A DNA stretch of 64,000 nt from Permianibacter aggregans (lineage in GTDB: Bacteria; Pseudomonadota; Gammaproteobacteria; Enterobacterales; Permianibacteraceae). The position numbers were made by a program, and so were the translations under genes. How positions within the stretch are numbered: the stretch's first letter is position 1; each line of letters opens with the position of its first letter. The stretch lies in contig NZ_CP037953.1 in NCBI RefSeq assembly GCF_009756665.1, positions 3,224,001 to 3,288,000 on the forward strand. Direction: 5' to 3'. This document shows, piece after piece, positions 24,458 to 35,388 of the stretch. The notes beneath the pieces are model-generated. The model did no database searches. It worked only from the letters and a program-made list of their open reading frames with translations, and was not told the DNA's origin.

Positions 24458-25321
24458 ATGCGTATTCGTAATCTGATCGCGGCCGTGACACTGGTAGCTG
24501 CCGGTGCCGTAGCAGCCGACCCGATCGCTTCGTTTGACTTTGAAACACGTACCGGTTTTGAAAACTGGGCTTGTGATGGCGGCGGCGTATGCGGCCTGAC
24601 CGCTAACGAGCCAGTCACCGGTTTTGCTGGTGCCTCGCTGTATGAGCACCTGTCCTGGGGTACTGGCAGTACGCAGAACCCGTTTGTTTCCGGTGGCGGC
24701 AACGCTCAGGATCCTTACTCGGCACAAAGCCATCTGAACATCACCAACTTCATTGGGGCTGGCAACTCCATTCTGACCAATGGTGGCTGGACGACGATTA
24801 ACGTCTTTACCCATACCAACAACATCATTACCACGGCTGGTGGCAACCTGGGTTCGGTCAACGTCAACGGCTGGTTCCAATTGACCAGCCCGGTTTCGCT
24901 GAGCGTTCCAGGCATCAACCCGCTGTATTTTGATGAGACGCTGAACCTTGATGCGGAAGAGTGCCCGGGCCCGAACCCGCTAGGTACTGCTTGTGATGAC
25001 GTGTTCACCACAACGGGACTGGAAGGCACCTTCATGTTCTACAATGACGGTTTCTACAGCTACTGGATTTCGTTCCAGTTTGCCGCCGGCCCAGGTGCTG
25101 CGGTCATCGACAATGGTGACGGCACCTTCACGATCTATACAACGGAAGCCTGCAGCCAAGACGGTGATGCTGGGTGTGCAGCTGGTGAACCCTATTCCGC
25201 CGGGATCAGCACCATCTACACCCAAGCTCGCATTTTCACCGTGTTCATTCCTGAGCCGGGCACGATGCTGCTGATGGGCATTGGTGCATTGGCCTTCGGT
25301 CTGCGTCGCCGGAAAATGTAA
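24458..25321 (+). CDS. PEP-CTERM surface protein
   Basis: 287-residue exported protein. Signal peptide about residues 1-22 (NLIAAVTLVAAGAVAADPIA). The C-terminus is a full PEP-CTERM sorting signal: the motif IPEPGTMLLMGIGALAFGL followed by RRRKM, recognised and cleaved by exosortase. The passenger region is rich in Gly, Asn, Thr and aromatic residues, predicted all-beta, with a few cysteines (WACDGGGVCGL, CPGPNPLGTACDD, CSQDGDAGC) that may pair. AAGGAG lies 11 nt before ATG 24458, a slightly long spacing. Genes for exosortase and the exopolysaccharide it goes with are not in the window. Confidence 0.93.
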   Translation: MRIRNLIAAVTLVAAGAVAADPIASFDFETRTGFENWACDGGGVCGLTANEPVTGFAGASLYEHLSWGTGSTQNPFVSGGGNAQDPYSAQSHLNITNFIGAGNSILTNGGWTTINVFTHTNNIITTAGGNLGSVNVNGWFQLTSPVSLSVPGINPLYFDETLNLDAEECPGPNPLGTACDDVFTTTGLEGTFMFYNDGFYSYWISFQFAAGPGAAVIDNGDGTFTIYTTEACSQDGDAGCAAGEPYSAGISTIYTQARIFTVFIPEPGTMLLMGIGALAFGLRRRKM

Positions 25322-25337
25322 GTTTCGTTAGCAGTTC

Positions 25338-25366
25338 AAAAAAGGCGGCCTTGTGTCGCCTTTTTT
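25338..25366 (+). terminator. Intrinsic terminator after the PEP-CTERM gene
   Basis: AAAAAAGGCG, a short loop, and CGCCTTTTTT form a GC stem with flanking A- and T-runs 16 bp after the stop codon. Confidence 0.88.
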
Positions 25367-25419
25367 GTTTGTTCCAATCCTGAAAATAATGTGCACACCA
25401 TAAGAAAAGGAGTTTTCTG

Positions 25420-28400
25420 ATGCGTTTTTCATTACTCTACGGCGCGATGCTCAGCAGTCTGTTCTGGATTGCCTGCTATTCACCAAGGCTGGAAGCGGCC
25501 GCGCCGCCGCTGCTCAATGCCCAGCTCACGACGTTGAACAACATCGAATGGAAGGCTGTTGATGGCCGACGCGAAGGCCGCTTCAAGCAGGTCAATGCGT
25601 ATCGCAGTCTGCACGGTCAAAGCCTGCAAGCAGAGGAAGAGTCTGATGCCGCTCTCAGTTTTACTACCATGGTTTCGCGCACGGGTTATTACCGGATAAA
25701 CGCTTGGTGGCCGGTGGTTGAGCAAGCTGGCCAAGTGACGCTGCTGGTGAAGTCTGGCACGCAGGAATTCGAGCAGGTGTTCAGCCAGAAGGGTAATGGC
25801 GGCCAATGGCAGCAACTTCAGCTGCTGTCATTGCAGCCTGGCTCGGTCTCTATCCTGATCAAAGGTACGCAACAGTCCTTTTTCCTGGATGCATTGCGGC
25901 TTGAATATGTGGGTAAAGAGCGGCCCCCGCTGCGGTTTACCGATCAAGCCTTGGCGACCATGGATGTGCAGCAGCCGGCGAACGCGCCTTTGCGAGTCAG
26001 TGACGCTTTGGGCGAGGTCGAATATTCGCTACACAAAGGCCGGTTACCGGATGGTGTGCAACTGGACCGGAAACGAGGTGAATTGCGCGGTCGGCCGTTT
26101 GCGCCAGGCCGTTTTGATATCGTCATTCGAGCTCGTGATAGTCAAGGTGGTGAAGCGTATCAGCAATACGCGATTCACGTAGATGAATCGACGCCGGTGG
26201 TTGAAACTCCGGCGGTTAAGGCCAGTCAGTGGCAGGGCAGCAGTAAACCGGACGCGTCCCCTTATGGCGCCGATGTCTCGGCGCTGTTGACGATTATTGC
26301 CGGTTTGCCAGAGGGGGCTTGGTACAAAGCCAATACCAATTTGTTCTCCGATGTATGGACGCCTTCAGAGCTGCGGCCGCTGGATAATTTCGGTAATCCA
26401 ACGCCAGCGAAAATCATTGGCGCCTGGAGTTCATTTGATTGGGACAGCAAGCGCGCCGATTTGATTATCTATGGTGGCGGTCACGCCAATTATTCCGGTA
26501 ACGATGTCTATCGCTGGCGCGCCAGCACACAGCAATGGCAGCGCATGTCGCTGCCGAGTGAAGTGACCAAAGATAGCGCCAACAATTACATCGCGATTGA
26601 TGGCGCGTTCAATGCGCCGTCATCGGCTCACACTTACGACAACAATATTTATTTGCCCGTGGCTGACCGCTTCCTGAGCTTTGGTGGCGCCGCCTACAAC
26701 AACGGCGATATGTTTTTCATGGTCGACAATGGCGTCAATCGTCGCACGGGTCCGTATCTGTTTGATCCGGAAAAGGCCAATCCGATGATGGTTGGTGGCA
26801 GCACCGGTTCGCACGTCAAACGTGTGCAGCCGTTCCCCGAAATTCTCGGCGGTCAAATGTGGCAGAACCGCGATATGTGGGGGGCGCTGGCTGGTACGCC
26901 GCGTTTGCCGAGGCGTCATGTTGAAGGCTGTACTGCGTATGCTGAAGAGCTCGGTAAAGACGTGCTCTATGTTGGCGCCAACCATGGCACCGGCACGGCA
27001 TTGAATTTGTATCGTTATCAGATTAACGACATCAACAATCCTGCTGCTGATCAATGGGAAATCGTTGGCCGCTGGTGGAATGGCGCTCAGGCACAAACCG
27101 CTTGCGCCTACGACCCGGAAAGCAAATTGTTCGTTCGCCTAAGCGGTTCTTCAAAACCATTGGCCTATTGGAATTTGAACACGCCGGGCAGCAGCAATGA
27201 TGATGTCGTCGTGTTGCCCACCGATCTCGATGGCGCGTTTACCGCTCGCTACAGTACCGGAGAGTTGAAACCTAAAAACTGCGGTCTGGACTTCGACCCG
27301 GTGCGAAAACAGTTTGTCATGTGGTGCAGCGGCGCTGATGTTTTCCTGATTCAGCCGCCGGCAACTCCGTCGCCTTCCGGCTGGACCATCCGCAAAGGGG
27401 TATTGGTAGCCAGTTCCACGCCATCGAATATCATCGGCACCGGCATACTCGGTAAATGGAAATACATTCCGAATCTCGATGTGTTTATCGGCTTGCAGGA
27501 CGCGACGGCCGGTAACGTCTGGATTTACAAGCCGGAAGGCTGGCAGCAGCCGGTCGGCGGCGACAACCTGAAACCGGTCGTCAACCTGACGGCGCCAAGC
27601 GCCGGTGCCGAATTCGTCGCCGGCGATGTCATCACCTTGCAGGCGGAGGCCAGTGATCTGGATGGTTACGTCAGTCGCGTTGATTTCTATCGAGGCAGCA
27701 CTTTGATTGCCAGTGATACCAGTGCGCCGTTCGCTTACGACTGGCTCGACGCTCCGGTCGGCAACCATGATATTTCCGCCTTGGCGACAGACGATCTCGG
27801 TGCCCAGGCCTGGTCCGCGCCGGTAGCCATTACTGTGCTGCCAGGACAATCCGGTACGGTAACGCTACAAGAAGGGCAGAACGGTTACATCGGTACCCAG
27901 GATACCTATTTAAGCAGTTACAGCCCGAGTGGCATTGCTGGTAGTCAAAGCATCATGTACGACGAGAACAATGCCTACTCGCCGATGCTGCGGTTCAAGA
28001 TTTTTGCCAGCGAAGGCGGCATCGTGCCGGATGATGCCTTGATTCAAAACGCGCAACTGCATGTGTATAAGGCTACGGTCTACAACGCCACCTGGGGTGT
28101 GCATCGACTGCTGCGCGATTGGCAGGAAACTGAGGCCAACTGGCTGAACTTCCGTTCCGGTCAAGCCTGGAGTGGCAGCGGCGCCAATGGATCCAATACC
28201 GACTATGTCAGCGCGCCGGATGCCTCGGTGGTATCCGATTGGGGCACAGGTTGGCTGATGTTTGATGTCACCCAGAGCCTGCAGATGATGCAAAATGAAC
28301 AGCAGAACTATGGTTGGCGCATCATTCGCTCAGCGGGTGATCGGTATAACCTGAAGCGCTTCTATACCAAAGACTACACCACCGACGTGACCCGCCGTCC

Positions 28401-28431
28401 GAAGTTGGTAATTACTTACGCTGCGCCCTAA
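25420..28431 (+). CDS. Large secreted kelch-propeller protein with Ig and DNRLRE-type domains
   Basis: 1003-residue exported protein. Signal peptide about 1-26; residues 37-164 resemble a golvesin-type carbohydrate-binding-like beta domain (GYYRINAWWPVV, then FFLDALRLEYVG); 172-254 a putative Ig-type domain (LPDGVQLDRKRGELRGRPF); about 280-710 a kelch-like beta-propeller with repeated Tyr/Gly/Asn-rich blades (LIIYGGGHANYSGNDVYRW, FLSFGGAAYNNGDMFFM); 716-800 a bacterial Ig-like domain (PVVNLTAPSAGAEF, DLDGYVSRVDFYRG); 811-1003 a C-terminal DNRLRE-type beta-sandwich (TYLSSYSPSGIAGSQSIMY, WLMFDVTQSLQ, KLVITY). No catalytic motif is visible, so adhesion or polysaccharide binding is the likeliest role. 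It follows the PEP-CTERM gene after a terminator and is its own unit, with AAGGAG before ATG 25420. Confidence 0.85.
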   Translation: MRFSLLYGAMLSSLFWIACYSPRLEAAAPPLLNAQLTTLNNIEWKAVDGRREGRFKQVNAYRSLHGQSLQAEEESDAALSFTTMVSRTGYYRINAWWPVVEQAGQVTLLVKSGTQEFEQVFSQKGNGGQWQQLQLLSLQPGSVSILIKGTQQSFFLDALRLEYVGKERPPLRFTDQALATMDVQQPANAPLRVSDALGEVEYSLHKGRLPDGVQLDRKRGELRGRPFAPGRFDIVIRARDSQGGEAYQQYAIHVDESTPVVETPAVKASQWQGSSKPDASPYGADVSALLTIIAGLPEGAWYKANTNLFSDVWTPSELRPLDNFGNPTPAKIIGAWSSFDWDSKRADLIIYGGGHANYSGNDVYRWRASTQQWQRMSLPSEVTKDSANNYIAIDGAFNAPSSAHTYDNNIYLPVADRFLSFGGAAYNNGDMFFMVDNGVNRRTGPYLFDPEKANPMMVGGSTGSHVKRVQPFPEILGGQMWQNRDMWGALAGTPRLPRRHVEGCTAYAEELGKDVLYVGANHGTGTALNLYRYQINDINNPAADQWEIVGRWWNGAQAQTACAYDPESKLFVRLSGSSKPLAYWNLNTPGSSNDDVVVLPTDLDGAFTARYSTGELKPKNCGLDFDPVRKQFVMWCSGADVFLIQPPATPSPSGWTIRKGVLVASSTPSNIIGTGILGKWKYIPNLDVFIGLQDATAGNVWIYKPEGWQQPVGGDNLKPVVNLTAPSAGAEFVAGDVITLQAEASDLDGYVSRVDFYRGSTLIASDTSAPFAYDWLDAPVGNHDISALATDDLGAQAWSAPVAITVLPGQSGTVTLQEGQNGYIGTQDTYLSSYSPSGIAGSQSIMYDENNAYSPMLRFKIFASEGGIVPDDALIQNAQLHVYKATVYNATWGVHRLLRDWQETEANWLNFRSGQAWSGSGANGSNTDYVSAPDASVVSDWGTGWLMFDVTQSLQMMQNEQQNYGWRIIRSAGDRYNLKRFYTKDYTTDVTRRPKLVITYAAP

Positions 28432-28461
28432 ACTAAACAAGAGCGTCTCATTGCTGTTAAG

Positions 28462-28499
28462 CCCGCCATCATTGTTTCTGACACAACAATGATGGTGGG
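28462..28499. repeat. 14-bp imperfect inverted repeat after the propeller gene
   Basis: CCCGCCATCATTGT (28462-28475) pairs with ACAATGATGGTGGG (28486-28499) with one G-T mismatch and a 10-nt loop. There is no T-run; it may be a factor-assisted terminator or an RNA stabiliser. The rest of 28432-28611 shows nothing further. Confidence 0.7.
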
Positions 28500-28611
28500 T
28501 CAGAGGCTCCACCCCTTAGCTTGTGTGACAGAATTTTGTGCCGGCAGGAGGACACTCGCGAGCCCCCTAAAAAGTTGGCTCCATGATGGGTTTGCCAGCC
28601 CAGAACTTACC

Positions 28612-28640
28612 TTGACTACACTGTCCTTCATCTCTAGAAT
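28612..28640 (+). promoter_or_regulatory. str operon promoter
   Basis: TTGACT (28612-28617), 17-bp spacer, TAGAAT (28635-28640), followed by a GC-rich discriminator GCCGCAC. Start near 28647, 67 nt before rpsL. The spacing and discriminator are typical of stringently controlled ribosomal promoters. Confidence 0.8.
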
Positions 28641-28644
28641 GCCG

Positions 28645-28693
28645 CACCCCCCTGAAAGCCTGCTTTTCGGGCGTAGGGGTGTTTTCTCTTTTT
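28645..28693 (+). terminator. Attenuator-like hairpin at the 5' end of the str transcript
   Basis: CACCCC (28645-28650) pairs with GGGGTG (28676-28681), enclosing a second stem of CCTGAAAG and CTTTTCGGG; TTTTCTCTTTTT follows. The form is that of an intrinsic terminator or attenuator, placed between the promoter and the rpsL ribosome site (TAGGAG). Confidence 0.5.
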
Positions 28694-28713
28694 ACTAGGA
28701 GTTTTTTCTTCAA

Positions 28714-29088
28714 ATGGCGACCGTAAACCAGCTCGTGCGCAAACCTCGCAAAGAGATTAAGCGCAAGACCCCGTCACCGGCGTTGCAAAACTGCCCGCAG
28801 AAACGCGGCGTTTGCACCCGTGTGTATACCACCACTCCGAAAAAGCCGAACTCCGCTTTGCGTAAAGTCTGCAAAGTGCGTTTGACCAACGGCTACGAAG
28901 TGATTTCCTATATCGGTGGTGAAGGCCACAACCTGCAAGAACACTCTGTCGTGCTGATCCGCGGCGGCCGTGTAAAAGACTTGCCAGGTGTGCGTTACCA
29001 CACCGTCCGTGGTTCCTTGGATACCGCAGGCGTGAAAGACCGGAAGCAAAGCCGTTCCAAATACGGTGCCAAGCGTCCGAAGAAATAA
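28714..29088 (+). CDS. rpsL: Ribosomal protein S12
   Basis: Protein of the 30S decoding centre, 124 residues, full length. The [13 protein letters not shown] loop has the wild-type Lys43 and the later loop [14 protein letters not shown] has Lys88, so neither common streptomycin-resistance change is present. First gene of the str operon; the 164-nt gap to rpsG is long and carries the sequence ACACACC with a matching GTGTGT, a place where S7 could act on its own mRNA as in E. coli. Confidence 0.98.
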   Translation: MATVNQLVRKPRKEIKRKTPSPALQNCPQKRGVCTRVYTTTPKKPNSALRKVCKVRLTNGYEVISYIGGEGHNLQEHSVVLIRGGRVKDLPGVRYHTVRGSLDTAGVKDRKQSRSKYGAKRPKK

Positions 29089-29186
29089 TTTGGCCAGTTC
29101 GGTCGTTCCGCGTACGCGCGTCACACTGAATAGCCCCTGGGCATCCTGCCCAACACACCAATCGAGTGTGTAAGTAAGGCCGGTAG

Positions 29187-29732
<546 letters not shown>

Positions 29733-29759
29733 TCCGCACACCCAAACTTGGAGTAAATC

Positions 29760-31859
29760 ATGGCACGCACCACGCCAATTGAGCGCTACCGTAATATCGG
29801 TATCAGCGCGCACATCGACGCCGGTAAGACAACCACGACTGAGCGCGTATTGTTTTACACCGGTGTCAACCACAAAATCGGTGAAGTTCATGATGGCGCC
29901 GCCACCATGGACTGGATGGAGCAGGAGCAAGAGCGCGGTATCACCATTACCTCGGCTGCGACCACCTGCTTCTGGGCCGGTATGTCACAACAGTTTGACC
30001 AACACCGCATCAACATCATCGACACCCCCGGACACGTTGACTTCACCATCGAAGTTGAGCGTTCGATGCGCGTGCTTGATGGTGCCTGCATGGTCTATTG
30101 CGCGGTCGGTGGCGTTCAGCCGCAGTCCGAAACCGTATGGCGTCAGGCCAACAAGTACAAAGTGCCGCGTCTGGCCTTCGTCAACAAGATGGACCGTACC
30201 GGTGCCAACTTCCTGCGCGTCATTGAGCAGATGAAGAGCCGTTTGCAAGCCAACCCGGTTCCGCTGGTACTGCCAATCGGAGCCGAAGACTCATTCTCCG
30301 GTCTGGTTGACCTGATCAAGATGAAGTCGATCATCTGGAACGAAGAAAATCAGGGCATGACCTTCGAATACGGCGAAATTCCGGCTGATATGGTTGAGCT
30401 GTGCAATCAGTGGCGCGAGCACCTGGTTGAGTCGGCGGCGGAAGCCAACGAAGAGCTGATGAACAAGTACCTGGAAGAGGGTGACTTGTCGGAAGACGAA
30501 ATCCACATGGCAATTCGCCAGCGCACCGTCAACAACGAAATCATTCCGGCTGTTTGCGGTTCGGCGTTCAAGAACAAGGGCGTGCAAATGATGCTGGACG
30601 CCGTCGTTCGCTATCTGCCAGCGCCGACCGATGTGCCGGCGATCAAGTGCGAAACCCCGAGCGGTGAGCCGGCTGAGCGTCATCCGTCTGATGATGCGCC
30701 GTTTTCTGCCCTGGCGTTCAAGATTGCCACCGACCCGTTCGTTGGTTCCTTGACCTTTATTCGTGTTTATTCCGGCGTCGTCAACAGCGGTGACGCGGTG
30801 TACAACACGACCAAAGACAAGAAAGAGCGTATCGGCCGTCTGGTGCAGATGCACGCGAACAACCGCGAAGAAATTCGTGAAATTCGCGCCGGCGACATCG
30901 CCGCCTGTATCGGTCTGAAAGACGTCACCACCGGTGACACGATTTGTAATCCGGATCACCAGGTGATTCTTGAGCGGATGATTTTCCCTGAGCCGGTTAT
31001 CTCGGTTGCCGTTGAGCCGAAAACCAAGAGCGACCAGGAAAAGATGGGTATCGCCCTGGGCCGTCTGGCTCAGGAAGATCCGTCGTTCCGCGTACACACC
31101 GATGAAGAATCCGGCCAGACCATTATTTCTGGTATGGGCGAGTTGCACCTCGACATCATCGTCGACCGTATGCGTCGCGAATTCAAAGTCGAAGCCAACG
31201 TCGGCAAACCGCAGGTTGCGTACCGCGAAACCATTCGCAAGTCGGTTGAGCAAGAAGGCAAGTTCGTGCGTCAGTCCGGTGGTCGTGGTCAATACGGTCA
31301 CGTCTGGCTGCGTATCGAGCCGCAAGAAGCCGGCAAAGGTTACGAGTTTTCCAACGAAGTCGTCGGTGGTGTGGTTCCGCGTGAATACATCCCGGCCGTT
31401 GACAAAGGCGTGCAGGAACAGATGAAGAACGGCATCATCGCCGGCTTCCCGGTCGTTGACGTCAAAGTCACGATTTATGACGGTTCTTACCATGATGTCG
31501 ACTCGAACGAAATGGCGTTCAAAATCGCCGGTTCGATGGGCTTCAAAGAAGGCTGCTTGAAAGCTAAACCGGTACTGCTCGAGCCGATGATGAAAGTCGA
31601 AGTCGAAACCCCTGAGCAATACATGGGGGATGTCATCGGCGATTTGAACCGTCGTCGCGGTATCGTTCAAGGCATGGACGATCTGCCTGGCCAAATCAAA
31701 GCCATCAAAGCGGAAGTGCCGCTGGCCGAGATGTTTGGCTATGCCACCGATCTGCGCTCTGCCACGCAGGGCCGTGCTACGTACTCGATGGAATTCGGTC
31801 ATTACAATGAAGCGCCAAGCAACGTTGCCGAATCCGTCATCGCAGCACGCAAGAAGTAA
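29760..31859 (+). CDS. fusA: Elongation factor G
   Basis: Translocation GTPase, 699 residues, standard length. G1 [14 protein letters not shown]2 region RGITITSA, G3 DTPGHVDF, G4 NKMDR and G5 GSAFKNKG are all present, followed by domains II-V ending [22 protein letters not shown] lies ahead of ATG 29760. It is 27 bp after rpsG and 81 bp before tuf, as in the usual str operon. Confidence 0.98.
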   Translation: MARTTPIERYRNIGISAHIDAGKTTTTERVLFYTGVNHKIGEVHDGAATMDWMEQEQERGITITSAATTCFWAGMSQQFDQHRINIIDTPGHVDFTIEVERSMRVLDGACMVYCAVGGVQPQSETVWRQANKYKVPRLAFVNKMDRTGANFLRVIEQMKSRLQANPVPLVLPIGAEDSFSGLVDLIKMKSIIWNEENQGMTFEYGEIPADMVELCNQWREHLVESAAEANEELMNKYLEEGDLSEDEIHMAIRQRTVNNEIIPAVCGSAFKNKGVQMMLDAVVRYLPAPTDVPAIKCETPSGEPAERHPSDDAPFSALAFKIATDPFVGSLTFIRVYSGVVNSGDAVYNTTKDKKERIGRLVQMHANNREEIREIRAGDIAACIGLKDVTTGDTICNPDHQVILERMIFPEPVISVAVEPKTKSDQEKMGIALGRLAQEDPSFRVHTDEESGQTIISGMGELHLDIIVDRMRREFKVEANVGKPQVAYRETIRKSVEQEGKFVRQSGGRGQYGHVWLRIEPQEAGKGYEFSNEVVGGVVPREYIPAVDKGVQEQMKNGIIAGFPVVDVKVTIYDGSYHDVDSNEMAFKIAGSMGFKEGCLKAKPVLLEPMMKVEVETPEQYMGDVIGDLNRRRGIVQGMDDLPGQIKAIKAEVPLAEMFGYATDLRSATQGRATYSMEFGHYNEAPSNVAESVIAARKK

Positions 31860-31940
31860 TCAAGTGGGGCGCCCGCCAGCCAATGCGGTTGGCGGGCAAC
31901 CGAATGTAAACGTCAAACAAACTTAAGCTGAGGCATCATC

Positions 31941-33130
<1,190 letters not shown>

Positions 33131-33143
33131 TTGGTGATACATG

Positions 33144-33167
33144 CTGACCGGTCTTCGGACCGGTCAG
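33144..33167 (+). terminator. UUCG-loop hairpin after tuf
   Basis: CTGACCGGTC-TTCG-GACCGGTCAG, a perfect 10-bp stem with an ultrastable UUCG loop, 14 bp after the tuf stop. No T-run follows immediately; a second, shorter hairpin (CTCAA...TTGAG) comes next and TATTTT at 33193. Probably the 3' end of the str transcript. Confidence 0.6.
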
Positions 33168-33201
33168 ACTCAAACCCTCGGGCTTGAGGCAGTATTTTCG
33201 G

Positions 33202-33226
33202 ATGTCGAGCAATTTTTGCTCGACAT
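33202..33226. repeat. Perfect 11-bp inverted repeat overlapping the S10 promoter -35
   Basis: ATGTCGAGCAA (33202-33212), TTT, TTGCTCGACAT (33216-33226). The right arm contains the TCGACA -35 hexamer of the next promoter, so it could be an operator, or part of str operon termination. Confidence 0.75.
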
Positions 33227-33248
33227 TCCATAAAGGCACCGGTATAGT
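33220..33248 (+). promoter_or_regulatory. S10 operon promoter
   Basis: TCGACA (33220-33225), 17-bp spacer, TATAGT (33243-33248), then a GC-rich discriminator TCGCGCG. Start near 33255, giving a leader of about 210 nt before rpsJ. Confidence 0.7.
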
Positions 33249-33254
33249 TCGCGC

Positions 33255-33465
33255 GCCTTTGAAATACGTTCTTTGGTAGTTCCCTTCCCAGCCTTGGCTG
33301 TGGGGGTGTTGGCGGTAGTAGACCAGTATATTGGTATCGCTGCCCCTAACAACGAGCTCAATTGCAGCTCGACGGATACTTGGACATCGCGCTCCGCCCA
33401 GAAAGGGGATGGAAGGTGCGATGTTCGCTTTGTTATTTGCTCTTTAGACTTGGAGTGCCATTGAC
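33255..33465 (+). promoter_or_regulatory. Structured 5' leader of the S10 operon
   Basis: Non-coding stretch of about 210 nt with several hairpins: CCCAGCC-TT-GGCTGTGGG (33287-33304), ACCA/TGGT (33322-33335) and CGAGCT/AGCTCG (33353-33371). In E. coli the S10 leader binds L4 for autogenous control; size and position match, but I cannot show homology of the structure. TTGGAG precedes rpsJ. Confidence 0.5.
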
Positions 33466-33777
33466 ATGGCAAAGCAACGCATTCGAATCCGCCTTAAGGC
33501 GTTCGACCACAGACTGATTGATCAGTCCACGATGGAAATCGTGAACACGGCTAAGCGCACCGGTGCCCACGTTGTAGGCCCGATTCCGCTGCCGACAAAG
33601 AAAGAGCGCTACACGGTTCTCGTGTCACCGCACGTGAACAAAGATGCGCGTGACCAGTACGAGATTCGTACGCATAAACGCCTGGTCGACATCGTCGAGC
33701 CAACCGACAAAACGGTTGATGCTCTGATGAAGTTGGATCTGGCCGCTGGTGTTGATGTCCAGATTAGCTTGAGCTAA
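33466..33777 (+). CDS. rpsJ: Ribosomal protein S10 (NusE)
   Basis: 103 residues, [18 protein letters not shown] to VDVQISLS, full length. Besides its place in the 30S head it is the NusE partner of NusB and NusG in antitermination. First gene of an operon of closely packed genes that runs to rpmJ. Confidence 0.98.
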   Translation: MAKQRIRIRLKAFDHRLIDQSTMEIVNTAKRTGAHVVGPIPLPTKKERYTVLVSPHVNKDARDQYEIRTHKRLVDIVEPTDKTVDALMKLDLAAGVDVQISLS

Positions 33778-33817
33778 TCGGCATCGCGCGAATGAATGCT
33801 TGTTGAGGAAACACGAC

Positions 33818-34450
33818 ATGGCAATCGGATTAGTGGGTCGTAAGTGCGGTATGACTCGACTGTTCACCGAAGACGGCGCTTCAGTGCCAGTCACGGTTAT
33901 CGAAGTCGAGCCGAACCGTATCACCCAAATCAAAACCCTCGAAAACGATGGGTACATTGCGATTCAAGTCACGACTGGCGAGCGTAGAGCCAGCCGTGTC
34001 ACCAAGCCAATGGCTGGTCACTTTGCGAAAGCTGGTGTCGCCGCTGGTCGTGGTGTATGGGAATTCCGCGCTAACGCAGAGCATGGCTTGAGCGTTGGTG
34101 GCGAATTGAAAGCTGACCTGTTCAAAGAAGGTCAGTTGGTGGATGTCACCGGCCAGACCAAAGGCCGTGGCTTCTCGGGCACCATCCGTCGCTGGAATTT
34201 CCGCGGCCAGGACGCCACACACGGTAACTCCGTGTCGCACCGCGTCCCTGGTTCCATCGGTCAGCGTCAGACCCCGGGTCGCGTATTCAAGGGCATGAAA
34301 ATGTACGGCCACTATGGTGATGAGCAAGTCACCATCGAGAAGCTGGCCATCGTTCGTGTCGATGCTGAACGTGGCTTGCTGTTGGTCAAGGGTTCGGTTC
34401 CTGGTTTTGACGGCGCTGACGTTATCGTCAAGCCGGCTGCCAAAGCCTGA
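33818..34450 (+). CDS. rplC: Ribosomal protein L3
   Basis: 210 residues from ATG 33818 (GAGGAAA upstream), starting [20 protein letters not shown]. An early assembly protein near the peptidyl-transferase centre; the loop [21 protein letters not shown] that reaches the active site is intact (it contains the Gln that PrmB methylates in E. coli). A further in-frame codon lies six residues upstream but lacks a ribosome site. Confidence 0.98.
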   Translation: MAIGLVGRKCGMTRLFTEDGASVPVTVIEVEPNRITQIKTLENDGYIAIQVTTGERRASRVTKPMAGHFAKAGVAAGRGVWEFRANAEHGLSVGGELKADLFKEGQLVDVTGQTKGRGFSGTIRRWNFRGQDATHGNSVSHRVPGSIGQRQTPGRVFKGMKMYGHYGDEQVTIEKLAIVRVDAERGLLLVKGSVPGFDGADVIVKPAAKA

Positions 34451-34470
34451 GCCCGTAAGGAGAGTTAACG

Positions 34471-35079
34471 ATGAATTTGACTCTAGCAGGCGGCAACGGC
34501 GGCACAGTTGATGTGTCGGAAGTTGCTTTCGGCCGCGAATTCAATGAAGCACTGGTACACCAGGTTGTCACCGCCTATTTGTCAGGTGGTCGCGCCGGTA
34601 CCGTTAAGCAAAAGACCCGCTCGGAAGTCCGTGGCGGTGGCAAGAAGCCGTGGAAACAGAAAGGTACGGGCCGTGCTCGTGCTGGTTCCATCCGCTCGCC
34701 ACTGTGGCGTGGTGGTGGCAAAACGTTTGCCGCCGTTCCGCAAGACTGGTCGCAAAAAGTCAACAAGAAGATGTACCGCGGTGCGCTGAGCGCCATCCTG
34801 TCGGAACTGGTGCGTCAAGATCGTCTGATCGTGGTTGATGCGTTCACCGTCGAAGCACCGAAGACCAAATTGCTGGCGCAAAAGCTGGCTGGTCTGAACG
34901 CTAACGATGCGCTGATCATCACCGACAACGTTGATGAGAATCTGTACCTGGCTTCGCGCAACATTCACACCGTGGACGTGCGTGATCCAGTGGGTATCGA
35001 CCCGGTCAGCCTGATTGCTTTCGAGAAAGTAATCGTGACCGTCGGCGCCCTGAAGCAAATCGAGGAGATGCTGGTATGA
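34471..35079 (+). CDS. rplD: Ribosomal protein L4
   Basis: 202 residues. The exit-tunnel loop [20 protein letters not shown] and [17 protein letters not shown] are conserved. In E. coli free L4 represses the S10 operon by binding its leader, which could apply to the leader at 33255-33465. Its stop overlaps the rplW start by 4 nt. Confidence 0.98.
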   Translation: MNLTLAGGNGGTVDVSEVAFGREFNEALVHQVVTAYLSGGRAGTVKQKTRSEVRGGGKKPWKQKGTGRARAGSIRSPLWRGGGKTFAAVPQDWSQKVNKKMYRGALSAILSELVRQDRLIVVDAFTVEAPKTKLLAQKLAGLNANDALIITDNVDENLYLASRNIHTVDVRDPVGIDPVSLIAFEKVIVTVGALKQIEEMLV

Positions 35080-35375
35080 ATCAAGAACGCCTGATGCGCG
35101 TGTTGGTTGGTCCACACGTCTCCGAGAAAACCAACCTCGCCTCCGAACTGAACAACATCATCACCTTCAAGGTGCTGAAAGACGCCAATAAGCACGAAAT
35201 CAAGTGCGCCGTTGAGCAGTTGTTCGAAGTGAAAGTCGAGCGTGTCACCACGGTCAACGTCAAAGGCAAGATCAAAGGAGCCGGCCTGCGTAAAGGTCGC
35301 CGTTCTGACTGGAAAAAGGCGTACGTCAAGCTCGCCGAAGGCCAGACGATCAACGTCTTTAACGAGCAGGCATAA
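35076..35375 (+). CDS. rplW: Ribosomal protein L23
   Basis: 99 residues, from [18 protein letters not shown] to TINVFNEQA. Sits at the exit tunnel where trigger factor and SRP dock; [11 protein letters not shown] and the basic arm [13 protein letters not shown] are present. Overlaps rplD by ATGA. Confidence 0.98.
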   Translation: MNQERLMRVLVGPHVSEKTNLASELNNIITFKVLKDANKHEIKCAVEQLFEVKVERVTTVNVKGKIKGAGLRKGRRSDWKKAYVKLAEGQTINVFNEQA

Positions 35376-35388
35376 GGGGTAATTTGAG

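Noticed and set aside
30291-31802. 503-codon frame antisense to fusA
   Set aside because: A shadow of the strongly biased fusA codons; no ribosome site and no plausible protein.
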